Shown one piece after another: positions 1 to 10,062 of a stretch of 64,000 nt of DNA (position 1 is the stretch's first letter; every line of letters starts with the position of its first letter). Under the pieces are notes generated by a model. It was not told where the DNA came from, searched no databases, and saw nothing but the letters and a program-made list of their open reading frames with translations. Source of the stretch: Microbacterium sp. RU33B (lineage in GTDB: Bacteria; Actinomycetota; Actinomycetes; Actinomycetales; Microbacteriaceae); contig NZ_FTPO01000002.1 in NCBI RefSeq assembly GCF_900155915.1, positions 558,001-622,000 on the forward strand, read 5' to 3'. The translations under genes and the position numbers were made by a program.

Positions 1-2
1 GG

Positions 3-1067
3 CGCTGGACCGCGAGCAGGCTCGTGCTCGATCTCCTCGAGAACGTGCAGAGCCGGCTCGTCTCCCTCGACCCGGCGGCGGAGTGGGCACCCGTGCCGCT
101 CGAGGTCGGCGTGGGCGGCGACATCCTCTCGATCGACATCGCGACGGCCGACGCCGAGGTCGACGACGAGCTGTGGCTCGTGGCGCGCGGATTCCTCACG
201 CCGACGACGCTCCTCGTCGCCGACGCCGTCACGGGGGACTCGCGGATCACGGATGCCGCGCCCGCGGTCTTCGACACGACGGGGCTCGTCGCCCGGCAGC
301 AGTGGGCGGTCTCGGCCGACGGCACCCGCATCCCGTACTTCGAAGTGGGGCCGCAGGCCCCCGGGCCCGAGCGCGCCGTGCTGATGAGCGGCTACGGCGG
401 GTTCGAGCACGCGCTCACGCCCGAGTACCCGAGCATCGTCGGCCCGGCCTGGCTCGAGCGCGGCGGAGTGTTCGTCGTGGCGGGCATCCGGGGCGGCGGC
501 GAATTCGGGCCCGCGTGGCACCTCGCCGCCCTCCGGGAGAACCGCCACCGCGCGTACGAGGACTTCGCCGCGGTCGCGCGCGACCTCGTCGCCCGCGGCG
601 TCAGCTCGCCCGCACGCATCGGCTGTCACGGGCGCAGCAACGGCGGGCTGCTGGTCGGCAACATGCTCACGACGTATCCGGACGACTTCGGGGCGATCGT
701 GTGCGGCGTGCCGCTGCTGGACATGCGCCGATACACGCGGCTGTCGGCCGGAGCGAGCTGGATCGCCGAGTACGGCGACCCCGACGACCCCGCCGACTGG
801 GAGTTCCTCCGCACGTTCTCGCCGTACCACCTGATCGACCCCGCGCGCACCTACCCGCCGAGCCTGATCTACGCCGCGACGAGCGACGACCGCGTCGGTC
901 CGGTGCAGGCGCGCAAGATGGCGGCGCGGCTGCGCGAGGAGACGGATGCCGAGGTGCACTACCTCGAGCCGGTCGAGGGCGGGCACGCCGGCACGATCGA
1001 CAACGCCGCGACGGCCGCGCTGCACGCGACGATCCACGCGTTCCTGGCCGACGCTCTCCGGCTCTGA
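3..1067 (+). CDS. Prolyl oligopeptidase-family (S9) serine peptidase, 5'-truncated by window edge
   Basis: This is the C-terminal alpha/beta-hydrolase half of a cytoplasmic S9-type peptidase that cleaves short peptides after proline or basic residues. The frame stays open to the left edge, so the start lies outside the window and the GTG at 24 is probably internal. The catalytic serine lies in the GRSNGG elbow (codon 636-638). It is followed by SDDRVGP, carrying the acid residue, and EGGHAG, carrying the histidine, in the usual Ser-Asp-His order. The FSPYHLI and YPP motifs before the acid are typical of S9 enzymes. The beta-propeller domain should lie upstream, outside the window. The exact subfamily (S9A prolyl oligopeptidase or S9B/C) cannot be fixed from this part. 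Confidence 0.88.
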   Translation, partial: RWTASRLVLDLLENVQSRLVSLDPAAEWAPVPLEVGVGGDILSIDIATADAEVDDELWLVARGFLTPTTLLVADAVTGDSRITDAAPAVFDTTGLVARQQWAVSADGTRIPYFEVGPQAPGPERAVLMSGYGGFEHALTPEYPSIVGPAWLERGGVFVVAGIRGGGEFGPAWHLAALRENRHRAYEDFAAVARDLVARGVSSPARIGCHGRSNGGLLVGNMLTTYPDDFGAIVCGVPLLDMRRYTRLSAGASWIAEYGDPDDPADWEFLRTFSPYHLIDPARTYPPSLIYAATSDDRVGPVQARKMAARLREETDAEVHYLEPVEGGHAGTIDNAATAALHATIHAFLADALRL

Positions 1068-1073
1068 CGGCGA

Positions 1074-2507
1074 CTACTCCGCGCGCACGTGCTTCGGGAG
1101 CTTCACCAGGAGCAGCAGCACGAGGCCGATCGCGAGGATGATCACGATGCCCAGGATGCCGAAGTGCGTCGCGCCGAACCACCCGATGAACAGCGCCCAC
1201 AGCAGCGGCGACAGGAAGCTCATGACGCGCCCCGACGTGGCGTAGAGCCCGAAGATCTCCCCCTGCATGCCGTTCGGCGTGACGCGTGCGAGCAGCGAGC
1301 GACTCGACGCCTGAGCCGGTCCGACGGCGGCGGAGAGGATGATCCCGCCGATCCAGAAGATGATCTTCCCCTCCTCGCGGAACAGGAATACGAACAGCGC
1401 GCTCGCGATCAGCACCACGAGCGCCGTCACGATGACAGCCTTGGCGCCGAAGCGGTCGTCGAGCCAGCCGACGAGGATCGTCGAGATGCCCGCGACGAGG
1501 TTGAGCGCGATGCCGAAGATCATGACCTCCGTCGGCGAGAAGCCGAACGAGACCGCCGCCAGGACCCCGCCGAACGCGAAGACTCCCGCGAGCCCGTCGC
1601 GGTAGACGGCGCTGGCGACCAGGAACCAGAACGTCGGGCGGTGGTGGCGGAACAGGTTGCCGATGTCTTTCACGAGCACGCCGTAGCTCTGGAAGAAGCC
1701 GACGCGCTCGCGGTCGAGCCGCGCCGGCGCCTCGGGCACGTTGAACACGAACGGCAGGGCGAACACGACGGTCCAGACGGCGGCGCCCAGGGCGATGAGG
1801 CGGTAGGCGAGGCCGCCCGACACGTCGAGCCCGAACCACTCCAGCTGCGTCAGGACGACGACGATCACGAGGGCGAGGATGCCGCCGATGTAGCCCAGAC
1901 CCCAGCCGAGTCCGCTCACGCGACCGATCGTCTTCGGCGTGGAGACCTGCACGAGCATCGCGTTGTAGTTGACGCCGGCGATCTCCGACGCGACCGAGCC
2001 GAGGGCGACGATCGCGGCGCCGACCCAGAAGAAGGCGGGGTCGGCGTAGACGAAGAAGAGCGAGAACTGCAGAAGGGCGAGGGCCGCGGTCGCCCCGATG
2101 ACCCAGCGCTTCTTGTTGCCGCGGGCGTCGGCCCGCTGGCCGAGCACGGGTGCGAGGAGCAGAACGAGGATGCCGGCCGCGAACGCGATCCAGCCGTACC
2201 ACTCCGCCAGATTCGACAGCCCCTGGCAGTACGCCGTGCCGGCATCCGCCGCCTGCGAGCACACGAGCGACCCGTCGGCGTTCTGCGCCGCGACATCGGC
2301 CGGCAGGAACGCATCGGAGACGAGGTAGAGCGAGACGAAGACGAACGTCAGGATCACCGAGTTGAACGGCTGGGTCGCCCAGTCCCACAGCGCCCACGAG
2401 AAGACCTGCCTGCGCGGCACGGGGGTGGCGTCGAGCCCGTCGGTGCGAAGTGCCGCCGTCTTGAAGATGGGCGGAGTCGTCTGCGGGCTTCCGTCGGAAG
2501 AGCTCAT
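1074..2507 (-). CDS. MFS permease of the UMF1 / Atg22-like family
   Basis: A 477-residue integral membrane protein with about twelve hydrophobic helices. The N-terminal signature SWALWDWATQPFNS, followed by a long first helix, is characteristic of the UMF1 (Atg22-like vacuolar effluxer) branch of the major facilitator superfamily, whose yeast member exports amino acids. The bacterial substrate is unknown. I chose the ATG at 2507; an in-frame GTG three codons upstream is also possible. The gene converges on the S9 peptidase and diverges from the methyltransferase at 2604. Confidence 0.85.
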   Translation of the reverse strand: MSSSDGSPQTTPPIFKTAALRTDGLDATPVPRRQVFSWALWDWATQPFNSVILTFVFVSLYLVSDAFLPADVAAQNADGSLVCSQAADAGTAYCQGLSNLAEWYGWIAFAAGILVLLLAPVLGQRADARGNKKRWVIGATAALALLQFSLFFVYADPAFFWVGAAIVALGSVASEIAGVNYNAMLVQVSTPKTIGRVSGLGWGLGYIGGILALVIVVVLTQLEWFGLDVSGGLAYRLIALGAAVWTVVFALPFVFNVPEAPARLDRERVGFFQSYGVLVKDIGNLFRHHRPTFWFLVASAVYRDGLAGVFAFGGVLAAVSFGFSPTEVMIFGIALNLVAGISTILVGWLDDRFGAKAVIVTALVVLIASALFVFLFREEGKIIFWIGGIILSAAVGPAQASSRSLLARVTPNGMQGEIFGLYATSGRVMSFLSPLLWALFIGWFGATHFGILGIVIILAIGLVLLLLVKLPKHVRAE

Positions 2508-2591
2508 GTCGGGCACGGTAGGGTCCTTCGGTGAACGGGCGGTGGCGTCCGGCACGCACCGCGCCGGTGCGGTGCGAGGCCAGGCTACGCC

Positions 2592-2597
2592 TAACGT
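2592..2597 (+). promoter_or_regulatory. -10 hexamer TAACGT, leaderless start of methyltransferase
   Basis: TAACGT ends 6 nt before the GTG at 2604. This is the spacing expected when transcription begins at the start codon. No clear -35 is visible. Confidence 0.55.
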
Positions 2598-2603
2598 GGT
2601 GAC

Positions 2604-3728
2604 GTGGACTTCGACTTCTCGCGCCTGTCGCGGCATCCGGATGTCGAGGGTCCCGAGCTCTCCGCCTCGGACGCCGCCGACCGGCTGCTGCTGGACGAGG
2701 CGGCCGACGCGCTCGCTGCGGCCCCCGACGGCACCGTCGTGATGATCGGCGACGCGTACGGAGCCCTGACGCTGGGCGCCGCGGCGAGGTCGGGCGCTCG
2801 CGGCATCCGGGTCCATCAGGATGCCCTGTCGGGCGAGCTCGCCCTGGCGGCGAACGCCCGCGCGCTCGGCCTCGACGACGGCTTCGCCTCGCACGGGCTG
2901 GATGCCGCGCTGGTCGCCGGGGCGCGCGTCGTGCTGGTGCGCCTGCCCCGCTCGCTCGACGCCCTCGACGAGATCGCCGCGACGATCGCCGCGCACGCCG
3001 CGTCGGACGTGCGGGTGTTCGCGGGCGGCATGGTCAAGCACATGGCGGTCGCGATGAACGACGTGCTGCGGGCGCGCTTCGCACGCCTCGACATCTCGCA
3101 CGCCCGCCAGAAGGCCCGCGTGCTGATCGCGACGGGCGTGATCCCGGATGCCGGTGCCACGCGCTGGCCCGTGTCGCACCGCGATGCGCGGACCGGGTTC
3201 GGGATCGTGGCGCACGGGGCGGCCTTCGCCGGGGCATCCGTCGACATCGGGACGCGGTTCCTGCTCGAGCATCTCGACGACGCCGTGCCCGACGCCGCGC
3301 ACGCGATCGACCTGGGCTGCGGCACGGGAGTGCTCGCCACCGCCCTGGCGCTGCGCCGGCCGGGCCTCCGGGTGCGCGCGACCGATCAGTCCGCCGCGGC
3401 GGTCACATCCGCGGCGGCGACGGCGGCGGCGAACGGCGTGGGGGATCGCGTCGACGTGGTGCGCGACGACGCCCTGTCGTCGGTGCCGAGCGGCAGCGCG
3501 GAGCTCATCGTGCTGAACCCGCCGTTCCACATCGGAGCCGCCGTGCACCCCGGCATCGCGCGGAAGCTCTTCGCCGACGCCGGTCGTGTGCTGGCACCCG
3601 GGGGCGAGCTGTGGGCGGTCTGGAACTCGCACCTCCGGTACCGCGGCGACCTCGAGCGGCTCGTGGGCCCGACGCGCCAGATCGCGCGCAACCCGACCTT
3701 CACGATCACCGCCTCCCGTCGCGCCTGA
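2604..3728 (+). CDS. Class I SAM-dependent methyltransferase, RsmC/RlmG-like
   Basis: A 374-residue protein with the two-domain plan of the rRNA guanine-N2 methyltransferases RsmC and RlmG. A degenerate N-terminal methyltransferase-like domain is followed by an active C-terminal small-domain MTase. The SAM-binding loop is DLGCGTGVLATAL, and the catalytic NPPF motif appears as VLNPPFHIGAA, which indicates transfer to an exocyclic base amine. The predicted role is rRNA modification, but the target base cannot be read from sequence. The start is the GTG directly after a TAACGT box. Confidence 0.85.
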   Translation: MDFDFSRLSRHPDVEGPELSASDAADRLLLDEAADALAAAPDGTVVMIGDAYGALTLGAAARSGARGIRVHQDALSGELALAANARALGLDDGFASHGLDAALVAGARVVLVRLPRSLDALDEIAATIAAHAASDVRVFAGGMVKHMAVAMNDVLRARFARLDISHARQKARVLIATGVIPDAGATRWPVSHRDARTGFGIVAHGAAFAGASVDIGTRFLLEHLDDAVPDAAHAIDLGCGTGVLATALALRRPGLRVRATDQSAAAVTSAAATAAANGVGDRVDVVRDDALSSVPSGSAELIVLNPPFHIGAAVHPGIARKLFADAGRVLAPGGELWAVWNSHLRYRGDLERLVGPTRQIARNPTFTITASRRA

Positions 3729-3744
3729 GGCCGCTCGCCGGAGA

Positions 3745-3766
3745 CTCCGCGTGCACGCCCGCGGAG
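3745..3766. terminator. Possible stem-loop between convergent genes
   Basis: CTCCGCG and CGCGGAG form a perfect 7-bp stem around an 8-nt loop, 17 nt after the methyltransferase stop. There is no T-tract, so intrinsic termination is only a suggestion. The rest of the gap (3729-3871) shows nothing else. Confidence 0.3.
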
Positions 3767-3871
3767 ACCGCTCCCGACACCCCGTCCGGATCGACGTCGC
3801 GCCGGCGCGTCGGGCGGCGTCTCCGCATCCGTGCGCACCGCGTTGCCGGTGCAGCCCCGGTGGACGGCCGG

Positions 3872-6700
3872 TCAACGGTCGCGGGTCGCCTCCTCGAGCA
3901 GCTCGAGCACGTGACGGTACTCCTTTCCCGTGGCCCGGGTCATGCCGATCTCGCACGTGCGGTTGCAGGAGGCGTGCGCGTCGGCGTCGAGGGCGCGCAC
4001 TTCGGCGGCCTCGGCGGCGGTCGCCGAGGCGGTGAGCTCGGGATGCAGCATTCCGCGATCGCCGGCGAAGCCGCAGCAGCCCCAGGCATCCGGAACCGTC
4101 ACCGAGCGGGCGACCGCCGCGGCCACCGTGAGCAGCGCCGGGTTCAGCCCCATCTGCGTCGAGGAGCACGTCGGATGCAGCACGAGCGAATCCACGAGCG
4201 GCGGGATGTCGCCCAGCACCGGCAGCACGACGCGCGCGACGAAGTCGACGGCGTCCTCCGTGCGATAGGGCAGCCCCGCGTCGTCGAAGATGTGCGCGAA
4301 GCCCTCCGTGCAGCTCGCGCCGTCGCTCACGATGACGAGTTCGCCGTCGACGGAGGCCGCGCGCACCGCGTCGATCACGCGGCGGGCCATGACGGCGCGT
4401 CCGCCGGAGTAGCCCTTCGACGTCCAGGGGGTGGAGCAGCACATCGCCTCGATGCCGTCCGGCACGATCATCCGCACGCCGGCGCGATCGACCAGACGGG
4501 TGAACGCCTCGGTCACCCCGATGCCGTCGCCCGCGGCGCCGAACATGCTGTTGACGCACGCCGGCAGGTACACCGCGACGGGATCGCCCGGTCCGGATCC
4601 GGCACTGCCGGCGCGCGGGCGGCGCGCGGGGCCGCCGGCGGGCAGATCCGCGGAGTACTGCGGCACGGTGTCGGATCCGAGCACCGCCCGGCCCAGGGTG
4701 GTGGCCCCGCGCACGAGGCCGACGGGCACGGCGTCCGCCGTCGTCAGCGCGATCGATCCCGCACGCGTGACCGGTCCCCACGCCTTCGCTGCGGTCGTCC
4801 ATCCCGCGGCCAGCACGGGGTTCGCCGACTCCCGGCGGAGGCGCTTCACGAGGGCGCCGGTGTCGATCAGCACGGGGCAGGCCGTCACGCACATGCCGTC
4901 GACGGCGCACGTGTCGATGCCGGAGTAGTCGTAGTCCTTCTCGAGACTCGCCGCGAGGGCGTGATCGCCGGATGCCTCGGCCCGCGCCATCCCGCGGCGC
5001 ACGACGATCCGCTGGCGGGGCGTGAGGGTCAGGTCCTTCGACGGGCACACGGGCTCGCAGTAGCCGCACTCGACGCACCGGTCGGCCTCGACCTCGATCG
5101 GCTCGGCGAGCTTGAAATCCCGCAGATGCGCATCGGGGTCGTCGCCGATGATGACGCCCGGATTGAGGATGCCCGACGGGTCGCAGAGCTGCTTGAGGGC
5201 GCGCATGACGTCGTACAGCTCGTCGCCGTACTGCCGCCGCACGAACGGCGCCATGACGCGGCCCGTGCCGTGCTCGGCCTTGAGGTTTCCGCCCGCGTCG
5301 AGCACCAGGTCGACCATGTCGTCGGTGAACCCGGCGAAGCGGCCCATCGCCTCGTCGCCCTCGAACCGGTCGGTGAGCATGAAGTGGATGTTGCCGTCCT
5401 TCGCGTGCCCGAAGATGACGGAGTCGCGGTAGCCGTAGCGGGCGAACAGGTCCTGGAGCGCGTCGCACGTGGGGGCGAGCGTCGGCACCGGCACGACGAT
5501 GTCCTCCAGCAGTGCGGTCGTGCCCGAGGGCCGCACGCCGGCGACCGACGTGTACAGGCCCTTGCGCAGCTTCCACGCCGTCGCGCGGGCCTTCGCATCG
5601 GGCGAGAACACGGCGGTGGTGCGCAGGGGCGCCTGTCCGAGCACCGCCTGGCCGCGCGCGGCGAGCTCGGCCAGCTCGTCGTCGTCGGTCGCGTGGTACT
5701 CCACGAGCAGGGCCGCCTCCGACGTGACGTCGAAGCCGAGGATCTGCGCGGGGGCGTCGGCGAACGACTGCCCCACGCGGATGCTCGTGGCATCCATCAG
5801 CTCGAGCGTCGCGGCCCGGGTCTCCACGAGGGCGGGGAGCGCGCGCGTCGCGTCGTCGAGCGTGCGGAACACCGCGAGGGCCGTCGTGATCCTCGGTGTG
5901 ATCGCGACCGTGCGGTACGTCGCCTCGGCGACGAACGCGAGCGTGCCCTCGCTGCCGATGATCAGGTGGGCGAGCACCTGCGCGGGGGAGTCGAAGTCGA
6001 GGAACGCGTTGACGCCGTAGCCCATCGTGTTCTTCATCGCGAACTGCCGCTCGATGATCGCGACCGACTCGGGGTTCGATCGCACGCGCCGCTGCAGTCG
6101 CACGAGACCGTCGAAGAGCTCGGGCTCGCACTCGGCGAGCCGGTCGTCGGCGTCGTCGGCGGCGGTGTCGACGATCGTCCCGCTCGGCAGCACCACGACC
6201 ATCGACTCGAGCGTCCGGTACGTGTTCTCGGTGATGCCGCACGCCATGCCGCTGGAGTTGTTGGCGACGACTCCGCCGATCGTGCACGCGGCCTCGCTCG
6301 CGGGGTCGGGGCCGAGTCGATGGCCGTGGCGGAGGAGGCGCATGTTGACCTGGCGCACGGTCGCTCCCGGCTGCACGCGCACCCGCCGCCCGCCGTCGAG
6401 CACGTCGATGCGCCGGAACTCCCGCCGGGTGTCGATCAGGAGGTCGCCGCCGGAGGCCTGCCCCGACAGACTCGTGCCGCCCGACCGGAAGGTCACGCGC
6501 GACCGCGACGCCGTGGCGGCGCGCAGGAGCGCGGCGACCTCGTCGGCGTCGCGGGCCACGACGACGGCCTGAGGGGTCAGGAGGAAGTGCGACGCGTCGC
6601 TCGCGTAGGCGACCCGGTCGATCGCGCGGGTCGACACGCGCGACGCGTCCGACACCGCCGCGGCGATCTCGGGGGCGATCGTTCCCTCGATGGCAGGCAT
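3872..6700 (-). CDS. FAD-binding / Fe-S D-2-hydroxyacid (D-lactate type) dehydrogenase, fused GlcD-GlcF form
   Basis: A 942-residue flavoprotein predicted to oxidise a D-2-hydroxyacid such as D-lactate and pass electrons to the respiratory chain. The N-terminal FAD_binding_4 domain carries the GGTSLSGQ phosphate-binding loop and is followed by the FAD-oxidase C domain. Next come two 4Fe-4S motifs (CVECGYCEPVCP and CAVDGMCVTACP) and two CCG domains (CCSTPW and CCGFAGDRG). The length matches single-chain GlcD-GlcF-type enzymes. I chose the ATG at 6700; an upstream TTG at 6718 would place the start inside the palindromic operator. The divergent GntR/FCD gene is the probable regulator. D-2-hydroxyglutarate is an alternative substrate. 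Confidence 0.85.
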   Translation of the reverse strand: MPAIEGTIAPEIAAAVSDASRVSTRAIDRVAYASDASHFLLTPQAVVVARDADEVAALLRAATASRSRVTFRSGGTSLSGQASGGDLLIDTRREFRRIDVLDGGRRVRVQPGATVRQVNMRLLRHGHRLGPDPASEAACTIGGVVANNSSGMACGITENTYRTLESMVVVLPSGTIVDTAADDADDRLAECEPELFDGLVRLQRRVRSNPESVAIIERQFAMKNTMGYGVNAFLDFDSPAQVLAHLIIGSEGTLAFVAEATYRTVAITPRITTALAVFRTLDDATRALPALVETRAATLELMDATSIRVGQSFADAPAQILGFDVTSEAALLVEYHATDDDELAELAARGQAVLGQAPLRTTAVFSPDAKARATAWKLRKGLYTSVAGVRPSGTTALLEDIVVPVPTLAPTCDALQDLFARYGYRDSVIFGHAKDGNIHFMLTDRFEGDEAMGRFAGFTDDMVDLVLDAGGNLKAEHGTGRVMAPFVRRQYGDELYDVMRALKQLCDPSGILNPGVIIGDDPDAHLRDFKLAEPIEVEADRCVECGYCEPVCPSKDLTLTPRQRIVVRRGMARAEASGDHALAASLEKDYDYSGIDTCAVDGMCVTACPVLIDTGALVKRLRRESANPVLAAGWTTAAKAWGPVTRAGSIALTTADAVPVGLVRGATTLGRAVLGSDTVPQYSADLPAGGPARRPRAGSAGSGPGDPVAVYLPACVNSMFGAAGDGIGVTEAFTRLVDRAGVRMIVPDGIEAMCCSTPWTSKGYSGGRAVMARRVIDAVRAASVDGELVIVSDGASCTEGFAHIFDDAGLPYRTEDAVDFVARVVLPVLGDIPPLVDSLVLHPTCSSTQMGLNPALLTVAAAVARSVTVPDAWGCCGFAGDRGMLHPELTASATAAEAAEVRALDADAHASCNRTCEIGMTRATGKEYRHVLELLEEATRDR

Positions 6701-6707
6701 CCTCAGA

Positions 6708-6718
6708 TTGTCAGACAA
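6708..6718. promoter_or_regulatory. GntR/FCD-type operator TTGTCAGACAA
   Basis: A perfect palindrome (TTGTC-A-GACAA) that fits the TNGTNNNACNA pattern of FadR/LldR-type regulators. It lies between the divergent dehydrogenase and regulator, 8 bp upstream of the dehydrogenase ATG. Confidence 0.7.
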
Positions 6719-6721
6719 GTA

Positions 6722-6733
6722 GACAGGCCTGTC
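6722..6733. promoter_or_regulatory. Second palindrome GACAGGCCTGTC in the divergent promoter
   Basis: A perfect 12-bp palindrome 3 bp from the TTGTCAGACAA site. It may be a second operator, or it may form an extended site with the first. It lies upstream of the regulator's -10 hexamer. Confidence 0.45.
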
Positions 6734-6758
6734 AAGGTGACGTGTCGTGCATCTCGGC

Positions 6759-6764
6759 TACCAT
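6759..6764 (+). promoter_or_regulatory. -10 hexamer TACCAT, leaderless start of GntR regulator
   Basis: TACCAT ends 6 nt before the ATG at 6771, which supports this start over the GTG at 6747. Confidence 0.55.
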
Positions 6765-6770
6765 CGCCGC

Positions 6771-7454
6771 ATGGCTTCGAAGCTCGCGGTGGTGTCGATC
6801 ATCGATGCCGTGACCGACGCCCTGCGCACCCGCGTGCTGTCCGGCGCGCTCGCGCCGGGCACGCCCCTCGCCGAGGTCGAGATCGCCGACGAGTACGAGG
6901 TCGCGCGGCCGACGGCCAAAGCCGCCATCGAGAACCTCGTGCGGGAGCGGCTGCTGGTGCGCAGCGCCCACAAGACGGCCCGCGTCGTGCGGCTCACCCC
7001 CGACGACGCCCGCGACGTCTACCGCAGCCGCGAGATCGTCGAGGCCGAGGTGCTGCGCACGCTCGCGCGGGCGCGGACGGTTCCGGATGCCGCGCGTGCC
7101 GCCAACGACGAGATCGCCGCCCTCGCCGACGCGTCGCCGCGCGACGTCGTCGAACCCGACATGCGCTTCCACCGCAGCCTGATCGATGCGATCGGGAGCG
7201 AGCGGACGAGCCGGATGTACGACACCCTCGCCTCCGAGGTCGTGTTCTGCATGTCGCAGGTGCAGGGGGCATCGCTGCTGCCCACCGACGTCATCGTCGA
7301 CGAGCACGCGCGGCTGCTGGCCCTCATCGAGGCGGGTGACGGGGATGCCGCCGCCGCCCTGCTCTCCGTGCACCTCGGGCGGGCGCGCGAGCGACTCGCG
7401 GAGCGGCTGGGTGGCGTGGCCGGGCCCGAGGCATCCGATTCTCCGCCTTCCTGA
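6771..7454 (+). CDS. GntR-family transcriptional regulator with FCD domain
   Basis: A 227-residue DNA-binding regulator. The N-terminal winged helix (about residues 8-75) has the GntR pattern of APGTPLAEVEIADEY followed by the recognition helix around VARPTAKAAI. The C-terminal all-helical FCD ligand domain shows SREIVEAEVLR and the metal/ligand-binding D-x3-H (DMRFHRSL). Divergence from a D-2-hydroxyacid dehydrogenase and the palindromes between them suggest an LldR/GlcC-like repressor that responds to the hydroxyacid. The ligand is inferred from context only. Confidence 0.85.
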   Translation: MASKLAVVSIIDAVTDALRTRVLSGALAPGTPLAEVEIADEYEVARPTAKAAIENLVRERLLVRSAHKTARVVRLTPDDARDVYRSREIVEAEVLRTLARARTVPDAARAANDEIAALADASPRDVVEPDMRFHRSLIDAIGSERTSRMYDTLASEVVFCMSQVQGASLLPTDVIVDEHARLLALIEAGDGDAAAALLSVHLGRARERLAERLGGVAGPEASDSPPS

Positions 7455-7457
7455 AAA

Positions 7458-7478
7458 CTTGATATGAACTGGCTCAAG
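7458..7478. promoter_or_regulatory. HspR operator (HAIR) 1 upstream of dnaK
   Basis: CTTGATA-N7-GCTCAAG closely follows the HAIR consensus CTTGAGT-N7-ACTCAAG. It lies just upstream of the dnaK -35 element. Confidence 0.88.
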
Positions 7479-7483
7479 TTCAT

Positions 7484-9451
<1,968 letters not shown>

Positions 9452-9453
9452 CC

Positions 9454-10053
9454 ATGACCGACAAGGACTTCGAGAACGAGGTCCCCGGTGAGGAGGGGTC
9501 GGAGACGGATGTCTCCGGCCCCGACTCGCAGGAGGACCGGCGCCAGGCCCAGGAGCCGCTGACGGTGGACGACATCCTGAACGCCGACCAGACCGACGAC
9601 GCCCTGACCGCCGACGACGCGGTGGACCTTCCGCCCGAGGCCGCGGGGTACCTCGCCGACCTCAAGCGGCTGACCGCCGAGTACGCGAACTACCGCCGTC
9701 GCACCGAGGATCAGCGCCAGGTCGACATCGAGCGCGCGAAGGGCGAGGCCGTCAAGGCTCTGCTCCCCGTGCTCGACGACCTCGACCGTGCGGACAAGCA
9801 CGGCGACCTCGTGGAGGGCACGCCCTTCACGGCGATCGCCGAGAAGGTGCGCGGCGTCTCCGAGCGCCTCGGCGTGATCGCCTACGGCGCGGCGGGGGAG
9901 GCGTTCGACCCGCAGCAGCACGAGGCGATCTTCCAGGTGCCGACGCCCGGCGTCGAGACCGCGACGGTGCTCGAGGTCGTCGAGACGGGCTACCGGCTCG
10001 GCTCCATCGAACTGCGCCCTGCGAAGGTCGTCGTCGCCGTCCCGGCGGAGTAG
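9454..10053 (+). CDS. grpE: Nucleotide exchange factor GrpE
   Basis: A 199-residue cofactor that releases ADP from DnaK. It has an acidic disordered N-terminus (about 1-60), then a coiled-coil helix (YLADLKRLTAEYANYRRRT) and the beta-wing domain with FDPQQHEAIF. It starts 2 bp after the dnaK stop, so translation is probably coupled. Its length is normal for actinobacteria. Confidence 0.97.
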   Translation: MTDKDFENEVPGEEGSETDVSGPDSQEDRRQAQEPLTVDDILNADQTDDALTADDAVDLPPEAAGYLADLKRLTAEYANYRRRTEDQRQVDIERAKGEAVKALLPVLDDLDRADKHGDLVEGTPFTAIAEKVRGVSERLGVIAYGAAGEAFDPQQHEAIFQVPTPGVETATVLEVVETGYRLGSIELRPAKVVVAVPAE

Positions 10054-10062
10054 GCGGCGGCG

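Noticed and set aside
1074..6287. 1,737-codon open frame on the minus strand
   Set aside because: Only its 3' 477 codons are the MFS permease. The remainder is an arginine-rich shadow of the FAD/Fe-S dehydrogenase and methyltransferase in another frame.
6747..6749. GTG as start of the GntR regulator
   Set aside because: It lies upstream of the TACCAT -10 hexamer that sits 6 nt before the ATG at 6771.
3611..7339. 1,242-codon plus-strand frame
   Set aside because: Antisense shadow of the dehydrogenase gene. No motif is recognisable.
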